DNA of 64,000 bases from positions 1 through 64,000 of the forward strand of contig JAEWBB010000026.1 in NCBI GenBank assembly GCA_023391375.1. The letters are read 5' to 3'. The translations under genes and the position numbers were made by a program. Origin of the DNA: Pseudomonadota bacterium. Its GTDB lineage: Bacteria; Pseudomonadota; Alphaproteobacteria; Sphingomonadales; Sphingomonadaceae. Below, piece by piece: positions 1 through 7,978 of the stretch (positions within the stretch are counted from its first letter, which is position 1; each line of letters begins with the position of its first letter). The notes under the pieces were generated by a model, which did no database searches, was not told where the DNA came from, and saw only the letters and a program-made list of their open reading frames with translations.

Positions 1-1417
1 CGAGCGAGGTGTCCTTGCGTGCACCTGCCCCCGATCGGTCCACCACCTGATAGGTGTGGCCGTGCACGTGCATCGGGTGGAACATCATGGTGCCGTTGAC
101 GAAACGCAGCCGCACACGTTCACCCTCGGTGACCTCGAGCGGGGTGTGGTCGGCGTAGGTCTCGCCGTTGACGGTCCACGTGTATCCCGACATCTCCATT
201 CCGAGCACCAGGTCGTGGGTGCGGTCGGGTGCGCGCGTCGCGAGCCGGACGTCGGCGGGTGCTCGCAGCTGCGCGCCGGTCACCGGATTCGCGGTCAACT
301 CCGTCGGCCGGGCATCGGGGCCGGGGGCCGACCCGGCGCCGGTCCGCAGGACAGCGAGCGCATGTCCGTTCTTGCCCTCGGCGGAGGCGACGATCGGGAA
401 GGCCCCGTCGCCGAGAGTGACCGTCACGTCGTATCGTTCGCCCATGCTGATCAGCACGGACTCCGCCTCGAGAGGTTCGACCCGGTAGCCGTCGCTGTGG
501 GTCACCGTCATCCGGTGTCCGCCGACCGCGAACCGGAACGCTGTGTCCGCAGCCGCGTTGACGATCCGCAACCGGATGCGTTGGCCGGGACGGCCCGCGA
601 CGGTGGCCGGGTCGAGCACCGTGCGTCCGTTGATCAGGTAGTACGGATAGTTGACGTCCCCCGCGTCCGTCCCCAGCGGGTTCCCCGGATCGGCGCGCAT
701 TCCCATACCGCCCATGCCCATTCCACCCATCGCCCCGTGGTCCATGCCGCTCATCCCGGGCATGCCCTCCCGGCGCAGGGTGGCGAGCTGCTCGTCCGGG
801 GTACCGGCGACCCCGTCGAGCCAGTCGTCGAGAATGAGGACCGCCTCGAGGTCGTAGTCCGCGCCGTCGTCGGGATCCTCGACGATCAGCGGCGCGTAGA
901 GTCCGCGGTCCAACTGCATTCCGACGTGCGGATGGAACCAGTGGGTTCCGGCGTCGGGAACGGTGAATTCGTAGCGGAACGAGTCCCCGGGCCGGACCGC
1001 GCCCTGTGTCAGTTCGGGCACCCCGTCCATGTCGTTGCGCAGGGCGATTCCGTGCCAGTGCACCGTCGACTCGTCGGGAAGTTCGTTGGCGAAGTCGACG
1101 CTGAGGACGTCGCCCCGGCGGGCGCGGATCTCGGGGCCCGGCACGCGTCCGTCGTAAGCCCACGTGTCCACGACGACGCCGCCGAGGTCGATGCGTTCGG
1201 GGCGTGCGCGCAGCGTGACGGCGACGGTGCGGCCAGTACCGCTGCGTCGGGCGTTCTCGGCAGCAGTCACGGCGGACGCGCCCGATCCCACTGCTGTCGT
1301 CGTCGAGGTGCCGGAGCCGCACGCGGTGGCGACCGCGGCCGCGCCGACGCCTCCGGCGAGCAGCATGAAGCGGCGCCGCGAGAGGCCGTGCTGCAGGTGG
1401 TTGTTCCGTTCGATCAT
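1..1417 (-). CDS. Multicopper oxidase (CueO/CopA/laccase type), Tat-exported, 3' end cut by window edge
   Basis: Copper-dependent oxidase, probably acting outside the membrane in copper detoxification or substrate oxidation. About 472 residues are visible. The start at 1417 follows an AGGAG ribosome site. The N-terminus has a twin-arginine signal (SRRRF, residues 13-17), a hydrophobic stretch and a lipobox-like cysteine near residue 33, so it may be a Tat lipoprotein. Copper motifs HWHG, HWFHPHVG and, close to the edge, HPMHVHGH are present. The final HCH-type cluster lies outside the window. A Met/His/Gly-rich loop in the middle resembles copper-binding loops of CueO-like enzymes. A long palindrome of BlaI/CopY type lies 40 bases upstream, and blaI with an M56 peptidase follows that, so repression by BlaI is likely. 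Family call is firm; the true substrate is not known. Confidence 0.88.
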   Translation of the reverse strand, partial: MIERNNHLQHGLSRRRFMLLAGGVGAAAVATACGSGTSTTTAVGSGASAVTAAENARRSGTGRTVAVTLRARPERIDLGGVVVDTWAYDGRVPGPEIRARRGDVLSVDFANELPDESTVHWHGIALRNDMDGVPELTQGAVRPGDSFRYEFTVPDAGTHWFHPHVGMQLDRGLYAPLIVEDPDDGADYDLEAVLILDDWLDGVAGTPDEQLATLRREGMPGMSGMDHGAMGGMGMGGMGMRADPGNPLGTDAGDVNYPYYLINGRTVLDPATVAGRPGQRIRLRIVNAAADTAFRFAVGGHRMTVTHSDGYRVEPLEAESVLISMGERYDVTVTLGDGAFPIVASAEGKNGHALAVLRTGAGSAPGPDARPTELTANPVTGAQLRAPADVRLATRAPDRTHDLVLGMEMSGYTWTVNGETYADHTPLEVTEGERVRLRFVNGTMMFHPMHVHGHTYQVVDRSGAGARKDTSL

Positions 1418-1456
1418 CGGGGCTCCTGAACATGGCGATCGTGCGACCACCGAAAA

Positions 1457-1483
1457 CTACTGACCTACTTAGTAGGTTAGTAG
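1457..1483. promoter_or_regulatory. Palindromic operator, probable BlaI-family site for the multicopper oxidase gene
   Basis: Two 12-base arms (CTACTGACCTAC and GTAGGTTAGTAG) flank a 3-base centre and match as inverted repeats with one mismatch. The core TAC/GTA-type half-sites resemble operators of BlaI/MecI/CopY repressors. It lies 40 bases before the oxidase start and downstream of the M56 gene's stop, so it most likely controls the oxidase. The binding protein is inferred from the neighbouring blaI gene. Confidence 0.6.
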
Positions 1484-1547
1484 AAGGCGCAGCGAAGAGC
1501 CCCGTAGCGTGGCCCGAGTCACCCGCGGGTGTCGCCGATCGGAGGGG

Positions 1548-2495
1548 TCAGAGCACCGCGGTGATGCACAGCATCCGGCCGGCGAGGGCCAGCGCAGTGG
1601 CGGCGAGGGGGAGGGCCGCGAGGAGTGCGATCGCCGCTCCGAGCTGCGCACGGTTACGGAGTCGGTCGGCCCGATCCGCCGGCGAGGCGAGCCTCCCGGC
1701 TCGGTCCAGGACCGCGACGTTCCCGGCGCCCACCGCGCCGTCGGGGACGGGGCCGGCGCCCGCGAGAGCGACGAGCCCGTGCAACAGCATGCGCGGTTCG
1801 TGAGTACGCATCGCCTGATCGTCCGCGCACATCTCGAGCAGCCGGGCGACATCCGCCGCACCCGCCGTGAAGATGGAGACCCGCGGCGCGGTGTCGGCAA
1901 GGGCGCGCACGACGGCCAGGAGTTGCGGGTGCCGCCCGTCGAGGTGCGCGCGCTCGTGCGCGAGTACCGCGTCGAGTTGCGGATGATCGAGCGCGTCGAG
2001 GGCTCCTCGCGTCACGACGATGGCGTGGGGGCGCCCCGGCACGCAGTAAGCGGCCCGCTCCGGTGCATCGAGCACGACGGCGTCGACGCCGGCGATCCTG
2101 CGCCCCACCATCCGGGCGGAACGCGCGTGGTGGAAGGTGACCCGGCGACGCGCAGCGAGGTTGCGCGTCAACTGCACGCCGGCGAAGGTGAGCGTTCCGC
2201 CCGCAGCGAGCGCCACCACGGTCGTCGCGAACTGTGCGGCGGGCGCGCTGTGCACCCCGGACACTGCCTGCACGAGATGCTCGCAGGCGTCCACGATCGA
2301 CCGCCCGACGACCGCCTCCGCGATGACGGCGACGACACTCACCACCGCCGCGAGCACCGTGGTGGCGATGGCGGCCAGCCAGGCGGCCACACCGAGCCGG
2401 GGTGCGATGCCGCTGCGGGTCAGGCGCGGCAGGATGCGCGGGGCGACGACGGCGACGGTGACGGCATACGCCGCCAGGCACGCCGCCGCGCTCAT
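1548..2495 (-). CDS. M56-family membrane metallopeptidase (BlaR1-like, no sensor domain)
   Basis: Integral membrane zinc peptidase of the BlaR1/MecR1 peptidase family, 315 residues. Several hydrophobic segments are visible at the N-terminus, around residues 40-62 and 88-105, and at the C-terminus. The zinc motif is HERAH, an HExxH variant, within AHERAHLDGRH. It lacks the extracellular penicillin-binding domain of BlaR1, as usual for actinobacterial members. Its start overlaps the stop of blaI by four bases (ATGA), so the two are translationally coupled. By analogy with BlaR1 it may inactivate BlaI upon a signal; that role is inferred. Confidence 0.85.
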   Translation of the reverse strand: MSAAACLAAYAVTVAVVAPRILPRLTRSGIAPRLGVAAWLAAIATTVLAAVVSVVAVIAEAVVGRSIVDACEHLVQAVSGVHSAPAAQFATTVVALAAGGTLTFAGVQLTRNLAARRRVTFHHARSARMVGRRIAGVDAVVLDAPERAAYCVPGRPHAIVVTRGALDALDHPQLDAVLAHERAHLDGRHPQLLAVVRALADTAPRVSIFTAGAADVARLLEMCADDQAMRTHEPRMLLHGLVALAGAGPVPDGAVGAGNVAVLDRAGRLASPADRADRLRNRAQLGAAIALLAALPLAATALALAGRMLCITAVL

Positions 2496-2869
2496 CCGGC
2501 GTCTCCCCGGGAAGTGAAGCGGTCGAGCGCGATACGCAGGCTCGCCGACTGCTCCTCGGACATCTGCTCGATGAAATGAGTGAGTACCAGATCCGAGCGT
2601 CCGCCGTCGTCGAAGGCGTCACGCATCAGTCGGGCGGTGTGCTGCTCGCGGGTGAGGACCGGCCAGTAGCTGAATGCCTTGCCGACGCGTTCACGCTCGA
2701 GCCAGCCCTTACGGTGCAGATTGTCCATCGTGGACATCACCGTGGTGTACGCGATCGAACGCTCCTGCGCGAGCTCGTCGAAGACCTGTCGAACCGTGGC
2801 GGCGGCACCGCGATCCCACAATCGGTCCATCACGACGGCCTCGAGCTCGCCGAATCCGCGCACACGCAC
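2492..2869 (-). CDS. blaI: BlaI/MecI/CopY-family transcriptional repressor
   Basis: Winged-helix repressor of 125 residues, the usual family length. The N-terminal half carries the wHTH with the family-typical stretches ELEAVVMDRLWDRG, AYTTVMSTMDNLHRKGWL and the wing; the C-terminal half is the dimerisation helix region, where BlaI/MecI proteins are cleaved. It is first in a two-gene operon with the M56 peptidase. The best visible operator candidate is the palindrome at 1457-1483 before the multicopper oxidase gene, which points to a copper or envelope-stress regulon rather than a beta-lactamase; no beta-lactamase gene lies in this part. Confidence 0.9.
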   Translation of the reverse strand: MRVRGFGELEAVVMDRLWDRGAAATVRQVFDELAQERSIAYTTVMSTMDNLHRKGWLERERVGKAFSYWPVLTREQHTARLMRDAFDDGGRSDLVLTHFIEQMSEEQSASLRIALDRFTSRGDAG

Positions 2870-3269
2870 ACATTCCTCCCGTTATCGTCGCCCTCAGGAT
2901 ACGACGCCGGGTGAGGTCCGGTCGCCGCGCTGAACGTGTGGCAAGGAATCGCCGCCCGCGATTCCGACGCTTTGCTCCGCCTGCACACGTGGGCGCGGAT
3001 GGCCCGACGGCGTTGGCCGTCCTTATGTCGCGAGAGGCGGATCTCCACGTCATGCAACTCATGCAAGCGTCTCCACTGTGGGAGGGCCCGGCCGGCCTCT
3101 CGAACAGCTCTCGGAGGTCGATTCGAGGGATCGGCACCGCGATGCCCGTCGCCGTTGGAGTTGCGCCGGTGGCTCGGATGTGGGACTTCTTCGTGTCGTG
3201 GATTCGTGACGAGTTCGTATCCGCTGTGGCTCTACCGATCTGATCTAACGTTCGATGAAAGGGAGTGGG
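2870..3269. other. 400-base intergenic stretch with no supported gene
   Basis: Divergent gap between blaI and the M23 peptidase gene, so it should hold both promoters. Open frames crossing it are Arg-rich shadows without family features. An imperfect inverted repeat (TATCGTC and GATACGA halves) near 2884-2905 lies just upstream of blaI and could be an autoregulatory site, but it does not match the 1457 palindrome. I see no RNA gene or repeat. Confidence 0.5.
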
Positions 3270-3914
3270 ATGGCGGGTTCCAAGTGGCGCTTGGGGGTTC
3301 GGCGCATGGTGGCCGGGGTCGTGGCGGCTGCAGGCCTCACGGCCGGAGTCGCGGTGATGTCCGCCCCGGCCGCATCGGCGCAACCGGCGCTACCGCCGTT
3401 GCCCAGCTCGTCCGAGATCACCGGTCTCATCGACCAGGCGACGTCGCTGGTCGGAACCGTCTCCGGTGCCATCCAGAGCATTCAGAACCTGGACTTCGGG
3501 TCCAGCTCCGGACTGCCCCTCGGCAGCCTCGGCCTCGGTGGGGTCGGGCGCCCGGCGTCGGGGCCGATCTCGCAGCGCTTCGGCGGAGGCCACATGGGCA
3601 TCGACATCGCGGCGCCGATGCGTTCGCCGATCCTCGCGGCAGCCGACGGCGTCGTCATCGACTCCGGCCCCGCCTCGGGATTCGGGCTGTGGATCCGGAT
3701 CCGTCACAACGACGGCACGGTGACCACGTACGGCCACAACGACGTCAACTTCGTCAAGGTCGGACAGCGGGTGTCGGTGGGCCAGCAGATCGGTCTGGTC
3801 GGAAGCCGAGGCCAGTCGACGGGCCCGCACCTGCACTTCGAGGTGGACCTGCCGGGGTGGATCAAGATCGACCCCATCCCGTGGCTCGCCGCGCGCGGCG
3901 TCATCATGTTCTGA
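3270..3914 (+). CDS. Secreted M23-family (LytM) peptidoglycan endopeptidase
   Basis: Zinc peptidase, 214 residues, acting on the cell wall. A signal peptide occupies about the first 38 residues (Arg-rich start, Ala/Val/Gly-rich core, ASAQP cleavage region). The catalytic LytM domain covers the C-terminal 115 residues, with the ligand motif GGGHMGID and the HLHFEVD motif preceded by GRGQSTGP. The start at 3270 is preferred over an ATG at 3255 because an AAAGGGAG ribosome site lies between them. It is a single gene between a long intergenic gap and a hairpin terminator. Short secreted M23 enzymes of this shape are common in Rhodococcus and relatives. Confidence 0.85.
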   Translation: MAGSKWRLGVRRMVAGVVAAAGLTAGVAVMSAPAASAQPALPPLPSSSEITGLIDQATSLVGTVSGAIQSIQNLDFGSSSGLPLGSLGLGGVGRPASGPISQRFGGGHMGIDIAAPMRSPILAAADGVVIDSGPASGFGLWIRIRHNDGTVTTYGHNDVNFVKVGQRVSVGQQIGLVGSRGQSTGPHLHFEVDLPGWIKIDPIPWLAARGVIMF

Positions 3915-3950
3915 GGTCCTCGTCTCTCGCCGACACCCGCGGAACGACGC

Positions 3951-3985
3951 GGGCCGCCCGCCGAGTGGTTCTCGGCAGGCGGCCC
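3951..3985. terminator. Strong GC-rich hairpin between convergent genes
   Basis: Stem arms of 14-15 bases (GGGCCGCC-C-GCCGAG paired with CTCGGC-A-GGCGGCCC) surround a 5-base loop. It lies between the 3' ends of the M23 peptidase and ridA genes. There is no T tract, but actinobacterial terminators often lack one. It could act in both directions. Confidence 0.6.
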
Positions 3986-3999
3986 CGGGCGGAGTGTGA

Positions 4000-4365
4000 T
4001 CAGTCGGCGACGACGGCGTCGGCCTCGATCTCGATCAGAAGGTCGGAGTCGATGAGGGCGCTCACCTCGAGGATCGTCGTGGCGGGACGGATCTCACCGA
4101 ACACCTCGCCGTGCGCCAGGGCGGCCTCCTCCCACTTGCTCATGTCACGCAGGTACATGCGGGTGCGGATGACGTCCGAGAGGGACGCACCGGCCTCGGT
4201 GAGGGACGCTGCGATGGTCGCCAGGGCGCCGCGGGTCTGCTCCTCGAGGGTGGCGCCGGGAGAGGTGGTTCCGGAGACGGCGACCTGGTTGCCGATCCGC
4301 ACGGCACGCGAGTAGCCGATCTTGGGCTCCCACTCGGAACCGGACGAGATGTTCTTTCTGGTCAT
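4000..4365 (-). CDS. RidA/YjgF/Rv family protein (enamine/imine deaminase type)
   Basis: Small RidA-fold protein, 121 residues, close to the family norm of about 130. RidA proteins hydrolyse reactive enamine/imine intermediates from PLP enzymes. Visible family stretches include YSRAVRIGNQVAVSGTT near the N-terminus, QTRGALATIAASL in the middle and the conserved arginine in VIRTRMYLRD. The C-terminal residues (LIEIEADAVV) match the last strand of the fold. It is divergent from the radical SAM gene. It belongs to the broader RidA family and need not be the archetypal deaminase. Confidence 0.85.
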   Translation of the reverse strand: MTRKNISSGSEWEPKIGYSRAVRIGNQVAVSGTTSPGATLEEQTRGALATIAASLTEAGASLSDVIRTRMYLRDMSKWEEAALAHGEVFGEIRPATTILEVSALIDSDLLIEIEADAVVAD

Positions 4366-4479
4366 GGCGAGAATTGTGACAGTCGCGTGTTTCCGGCATG
4401 TTCCCCGCCCGCGAATTTCCTCGAACGTCCATTCGAAGTTGCGGTTGACAGCGATTCGCACGCGTGTTCGACTGGATGC

Positions 4480-5505
4480 ATGAGGTGGCAGGGGCAGACA
4501 ATCGACACCGACGATGGTGCGCTCCCGGGACTCGAGCGGGCCGGGCTGGTACGCAGCGTCCAGACTCCCGAGTTCGAGGGCATCACGTTCCACGAGGTGC
4601 TGTGCAAGAGTGCGCTGAACAAGGTGCCCGAGGCGTCAGCGCTTCCGTTCCAGTTCACCGTCAACACGTTTCGCGGTTGCACGCACGCGTGCCGGTACTG
4701 CTTCGCGCGTCCCACGCACGAGTACCTGGATCTGGACGCCGGCAGCGACTTCGATTCGCAGGTCGTCGTGAAGATGAACGTCGCCGCGGTGCTGCGCAAG
4801 GAACTTGCGCGGCGATCGTGGAAGCGTGAGCACGTCGCTCTGGGTACCAACACGGATCCGTATCAGCGGGCCGAGGGGCGCTACCGGTTGATGCCCGCGA
4901 TCATCGGAGCGCTCACCGAGTCGGACACGCCGTTCTCGATCCTCACCAAGGGCACGTTGCTGCGCCGGGATCTGCCGATGCTGCGGCAGGCCGCCGAGCG
5001 CGTCTCGGTCGGCATCGGGGTCTCTCTCGCGATCCACGATCCCGAACTGCAGAAGGCCGTCGAACCCGGTACGCCCTCACCACGGGCGCGGCTGGATCTG
5101 ATCCGGTCGGTCACCGACGCGGGCCTGCCCTGCAATGTCATGGTGGCGCCGGTCATTCCCTACCTGACCGACTCGACCGCGCACCTCGACGGGTTGCTCT
5201 GCGCGATCGCCGAGGCGGGGGCCACGGGTGTCACGATTTTTCCCATGCACCTGCGTGGCAGCACGCGCGGATGGTTCCTGAACTGGCTCGCCTCCGAGCA
5301 TCCGGCGCTGGTGCGGAGGTACCGGCAGTTGTACGGCCGCGGTGCCTACGTCGCACCCGAGTACAAGACGTGGCTGCGAGCGCGCGTCGAGCCCATGGTC
5401 GAGAAGTACGGGCTGGGTGGACGATCCGAGCACCGCGACGCACCCACTCCGGAGCGGCGTGAGCTCGCCACGGCCGGCACGGGGCCCGCGCTCACCCTGT
5501 TCTGA
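4480..5505 (+). CDS. Rv2578c-family radical SAM protein
   Basis: Radical SAM enzyme of 341 residues, of the actinobacterial Rv2578c type related to SplB-like proteins. The Fe-S cluster motif CTHACRYC (CxxxCxxC) is near residue 67. A stretch TNTDPYQRAE and a later IFPMHLRGSTRGWF are typical of this group. The start is ATG at 4480; a TTGACA at 4445-4450 ends 30 bases before it, so the message may be leaderless. The reaction is unknown. The family is largely confined to Actinobacteria, which is one of the best markers that this end of the contig is not sphingomonad. Confidence 0.85.
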   Translation: MRWQGQTIDTDDGALPGLERAGLVRSVQTPEFEGITFHEVLCKSALNKVPEASALPFQFTVNTFRGCTHACRYCFARPTHEYLDLDAGSDFDSQVVVKMNVAAVLRKELARRSWKREHVALGTNTDPYQRAEGRYRLMPAIIGALTESDTPFSILTKGTLLRRDLPMLRQAAERVSVGIGVSLAIHDPELQKAVEPGTPSPRARLDLIRSVTDAGLPCNVMVAPVIPYLTDSTAHLDGLLCAIAEAGATGVTIFPMHLRGSTRGWFLNWLASEHPALVRRYRQLYGRGAYVAPEYKTWLRARVEPMVEKYGLGGRSEHRDAPTPERRELATAGTGPALTLF

Positions 5506-5526
5506 AGGAGCGCGGGCGCAGCGGGG

Positions 5527-6678
5527 TCAGCCGAGGCGTTCGACGATCAGGACGTTCGCGGTTCCGCCGCCCTCGCACATCGTCTGCAAACCGAATCGTC
5601 CACCCGTGCGTTCGAGTTCGTGCAGCAGGGTGGCGAACAGCTTCGTACCCGACGCACCCAGCGGATGTCCGAGCGCGATGCCCCCTCCGTTGACGTTGAC
5701 GCGGTCCGGGTCCGCCCCGGTCTCGGCGATCCAGGCCAGCACGACGGAAGCGAACGCCTCGTTGACCTCGAACGCGTCGAAGTCGTCGATCCGCATTCCG
5801 GTCTTGCGGAGCGCATACTCCGTGGCCGGAATCGGCGCGCTGAGCATGAAGATGGGGTCCGCGCCCCGGACGCTGAGGTGGTGGATGCGTGCCCGCGGTG
5901 TCAGGTGGTGCGCCTTCACCGCGGCCTCCGAGGCGACGAGGACTGCGCTGGCTCCGTCCGAGATCTGGCTGGCCAGCGCTGCCGTCAGGGTGCCGCCGGC
6001 CCGCAGAGTGGGCAACTTCGCCATCGCCTCCAGGCTGGTGTCGCGTGGGCATTCGTCGATGGTGAAGTCGCCGACCGGAACCGTCTCGCTCGCGAATCGT
6101 CCCTCGGCGATCGCCGCGTGCGCCCGTTCGTGACTGCGCAGCGCCCAGCGCTCCATCTCCACGCGGCTGATGCCCCACTTGTCGGCGATCAGTTCGGCGC
6201 CGTGGAACTGCGAGACCTCCTGGTCGCCGTAGCGGCGCCGCCACTGCGCCGAGCCGGAGAACGGATCCTCGAAGCCGAACTCGCGACCGACGGTCATGGC
6301 CGCGGAGATCGGAATCCGGCTCATGCTCTGCACCCCGCCCGCCAGGATGAGGTCCGAGGCCCCGCTCATCACCGCCTGCGCGGCGAAGTGCAGCGCCTGC
6401 TGCGAACTCCCGCATTGCCGGTCGATCGTGACGGCCGGCACACTCGTCGGTAACGAGGAGGCGAGCACCATGTTGCGCCCGACGTGGAAGCTTTGCTCAC
6501 CCACCTGGCTGACGCAGCCGGCGATCACATCGTCGATCGCCTCGGGATCGATGCCAGTGCGGGCCACGAGCGCATCGAGCACCGCCGCGCCGAGATCGAC
6601 AGGATGCCAGTCCTTGAGGGCACCGCCCCGGCGCCCGCCCGCGGTCCTGACGGCATCGACGATATAGGCTTGGGGCAC
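5527..6678 (-). CDS. Acetyl-CoA acyltransferase (thiolase), FadA6-like
   Basis: Thiolase of 383 residues, full length. The nucleophile cysteine sits in DRQCGSSQQA (near residue 89), and the other active-site motifs NEAFA, GGGIALGHPLGASG and MCEGGGTA are intact. The sequence closely recalls mycobacterial/rhodococcal FadA6, a thiolase of the steroid ring-degradation (KstR2) regulon, including the stretches PISSAMTVG-like and YGDQEVSQFHG. The start is GTG at 6678 with an AGGAGAG ribosome site at 6687-6693 (minus strand). It is the last actinobacterial-type gene; the sphingomonad cpaA gene ends only 57 bases away. Exact substrate is not proven. Confidence 0.88.
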   Translation of the reverse strand: MPQAYIVDAVRTAGGRRGGALKDWHPVDLGAAVLDALVARTGIDPEAIDDVIAGCVSQVGEQSFHVGRNMVLASSLPTSVPAVTIDRQCGSSQQALHFAAQAVMSGASDLILAGGVQSMSRIPISAAMTVGREFGFEDPFSGSAQWRRRYGDQEVSQFHGAELIADKWGISRVEMERWALRSHERAHAAIAEGRFASETVPVGDFTIDECPRDTSLEAMAKLPTLRAGGTLTAALASQISDGASAVLVASEAAVKAHHLTPRARIHHLSVRGADPIFMLSAPIPATEYALRKTGMRIDDFDAFEVNEAFASVVLAWIAETGADPDRVNVNGGGIALGHPLGASGTKLFATLLHELERTGGRFGLQTMCEGGGTANVLIVERLG

Positions 6679-6693
6679 GGCTGGGGCTCTCCT

Positions 6694-6734
6694 GTTCGCT
6701 CCCCATCAAAGCCCGCGCTGCGCCGCAGCGCAAG
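6694..6734. other. Abrupt actinobacterial/sphingomonad sequence junction
   Basis: The thiolase and its ribosome site (to 6693) are actinobacterial in type. The cpaA stop at 6735-6737 and all genes to the right are sphingomonad in type. The gap has no transposase, integrase, tRNA fragment or direct repeat. Both flanking genes are intact. I read this as a probable assembly join rather than a natural integration. Confidence 0.7.
6715..6731 (-). terminator. GC-rich hairpin just after cpaA
   Basis: A perfect 7-base stem (GCGCTGC / GCAGCGC) with a 3-base loop begins four bases past the cpaA stop, reading on the minus strand. Only a weak GGGCTTTG follows, so it is a poor intrinsic terminator, but its place at the end of the tad operon fits. 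If it belongs to the sphingomonad side, the contig join lies between 6694 and about 6714. Confidence 0.35.
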
Positions 6735-7202
6735 CTAGCCGAAGCGGGTCGTCCAGACGGTCCATCCCGCACCGATCGCAATGGCCAGCGCGTAGGGAAT
6801 GCCGATGCTGGACCTGCCCCTGAGCCCGCGCGACAGGCGCCAGCCGATCACCACCAGCGCCAGCACGCCGCCCGCGATCAGCGCGGCCGAAAGGTAGGTC
6901 GTCTGCCCGCGAAGCGAATACCAGAAACAGCCCGCCGCCAGCAGCTTGATGTCGCCGCCACCCATCAACCCGCGCGAGAAAAGGAATGTCCCGATTCCCA
7001 GCACCACCACGGCGATCACCAGCGGTTCCCACAGGCGCAGCGCATGGCCGGTCATGACGAAAGCGGCAATTCCCGACAGGCCGACCATCAGCACCGCGAT
7101 GTTCGACACCCGACGGCGATAGACATCCTCGACCGCCGCATAGGTCAGACCGGCAATGAACAGGAGGATCAGCAGCAAATGGGCGTTCGAGACGATGATC
7201 AT
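6735..7202 (-). CDS. cpaA: Prepilin peptidase CpaA/TadV (A24 aspartic peptidase)
   Basis: Inner-membrane aspartic protease that cleaves and matures Flp prepilins and pseudopilins, 155 residues. It has about five membrane segments. The first catalytic aspartate is in AAVEDVYRRRVSN (about residue 26) and the second in the family signature GGGDIKLLAA (about residue 84). It is the last gene of the tad operon, starting inside the stop of the upstream TPR gene (ATGA overlap). The product is complete although it sits right beside the contig junction. Confidence 0.92.
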   Translation of the reverse strand: MIIVSNAHLLLILLFIAGLTYAAVEDVYRRRVSNIAVLMVGLSGIAAFVMTGHALRLWEPLVIAVVVLGIGTFLFSRGLMGGGDIKLLAAGCFWYSLRGQTTYLSAALIAGGVLALVVIGWRLSRGLRGRSSIGIPYALAIAIGAGWTVWTTRFG

Positions 7203-7978
7203 GGGCGCTGGGCGTCCTCGAGATTGCGGGCGGCGGTGGCCGACCATGTTGGCCGGGTTTCGATGGCGTTGGCGAAGGCCGACAGCGCGCGATCCTGCTG
7301 TCCGGCGGCGGCGGCCATCACGCCGGCATCGTTCAGCCGGCGTGCGAAGTCCCCATCGGCCTCTCCCTCCCGGCGCTGCGGGAGGTCGCTCGCGATGGCG
7401 GCGCGCGCGAGGTCGAGGTTGGAGCGGGCCAGTCGGTCCGACGGGTCGATCGCCAAGGCTTTCTCGAACGCCGCGCCCGCGTCCTGCCAGTGTCCGCGCA
7501 GAAGCAACGACCAACCGCGATTGTTGGTCACTTCCGCCCTTCCCGGCGCCATCGCGTCCGCCCGGTCGTAACAGGTGTCGGCGGCAACGAAGTCGGAGGC
7601 TTCGTCGGCGAGGATTCCGCACAGGTTGAACGCGCGCCAGCTGGCGCCCTTCATCGTCATCGCCTGCGCCACCCACACGCGCGCATCGGCGGCCTTGCCC
7701 AAGCGGTAGGCCGCGATGGCGGCGCCTTCCCGATCGCTCGCCGGCGATTGGGGACGGTAGGCGAGGTTGCCGTAAAGCGACAGCGCTTCGGTGTCCCGGC
7801 CCGCGGCCAGCGCCTGGCCGGCACGCAGCCGGTCGAAGCGCGGCCCGGTGACTCCTTCGCTGGACAGTTGCTGGATCATCTTGGCCGATTGGTCGATTCG
7901 TCCGGCCGCCAACGCCGCCTCCGCCTCGTCGAGCGGGCCGAGCATCGCCGCCAGCACCAACGCCGCGCCGACCATCAT
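7199..7978 (-). CDS. TPR-repeat protein of the Tad locus (TadD-like)
   Basis: Exported or membrane-anchored TPR protein, 259 residues. A short hydrophobic start (MMVGAALVLAAML) is followed by several degenerate 34-residue helical repeats, for example GRAEVTNNRGWSLLLRGHW and the next AFEKALAIDPSDRLARSNLDLARA. TadD-like TPR proteins are lipoprotein or periplasmic assembly factors of the Tad secretion channel. The gene overlaps its upstream and downstream neighbours by four bases each. Possible alternative: a general TPR scaffold without pilotin function. Confidence 0.8.
   Translation of the reverse strand: MMVGAALVLAAMLGPLDEAEAALAAGRIDQSAKMIQQLSSEGVTGPRFDRLRAGQALAAGRDTEALSLYGNLAYRPQSPASDREGAAIAAYRLGKAADARVWVAQAMTMKGASWRAFNLCGILADEASDFVAADTCYDRADAMAPGRAEVTNNRGWSLLLRGHWQDAGAAFEKALAIDPSDRLARSNLDLARAAIASDLPQRREGEADGDFARRLNDAGVMAAAAGQQDRALSAFANAIETRPTWSATAARNLEDAQRP

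Noticed and set aside
120..1433. Arg-rich open frames opposite or beside the multicopper oxidase
   Set aside because: The true frame, which runs off the left edge, has a Tat signal, ribosome site and copper motifs. The others are compositional shadows of high GC.
2936..3250. Small genes in the blaI-M23 gap
   Set aside because: Candidate frames are Arg/Ser-rich, overlap each other on both strands and show no motif or ribosome site.
1..6693. A genomic island of actinobacterial genes acquired by the sphingomonad
   Set aside because: No integrase, tRNA end, direct repeat, transposase or remnant of sphingomonad sequence is seen. An assembly join explains it more simply, though reads are needed to be sure.
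6679..6714. KstR2-type operator upstream of the FadA6-like thiolase
   Set aside because: The short stretch still attached to the gene has no palindrome of the expected AAGCAAG form. The real upstream region is probably lost at the junction.
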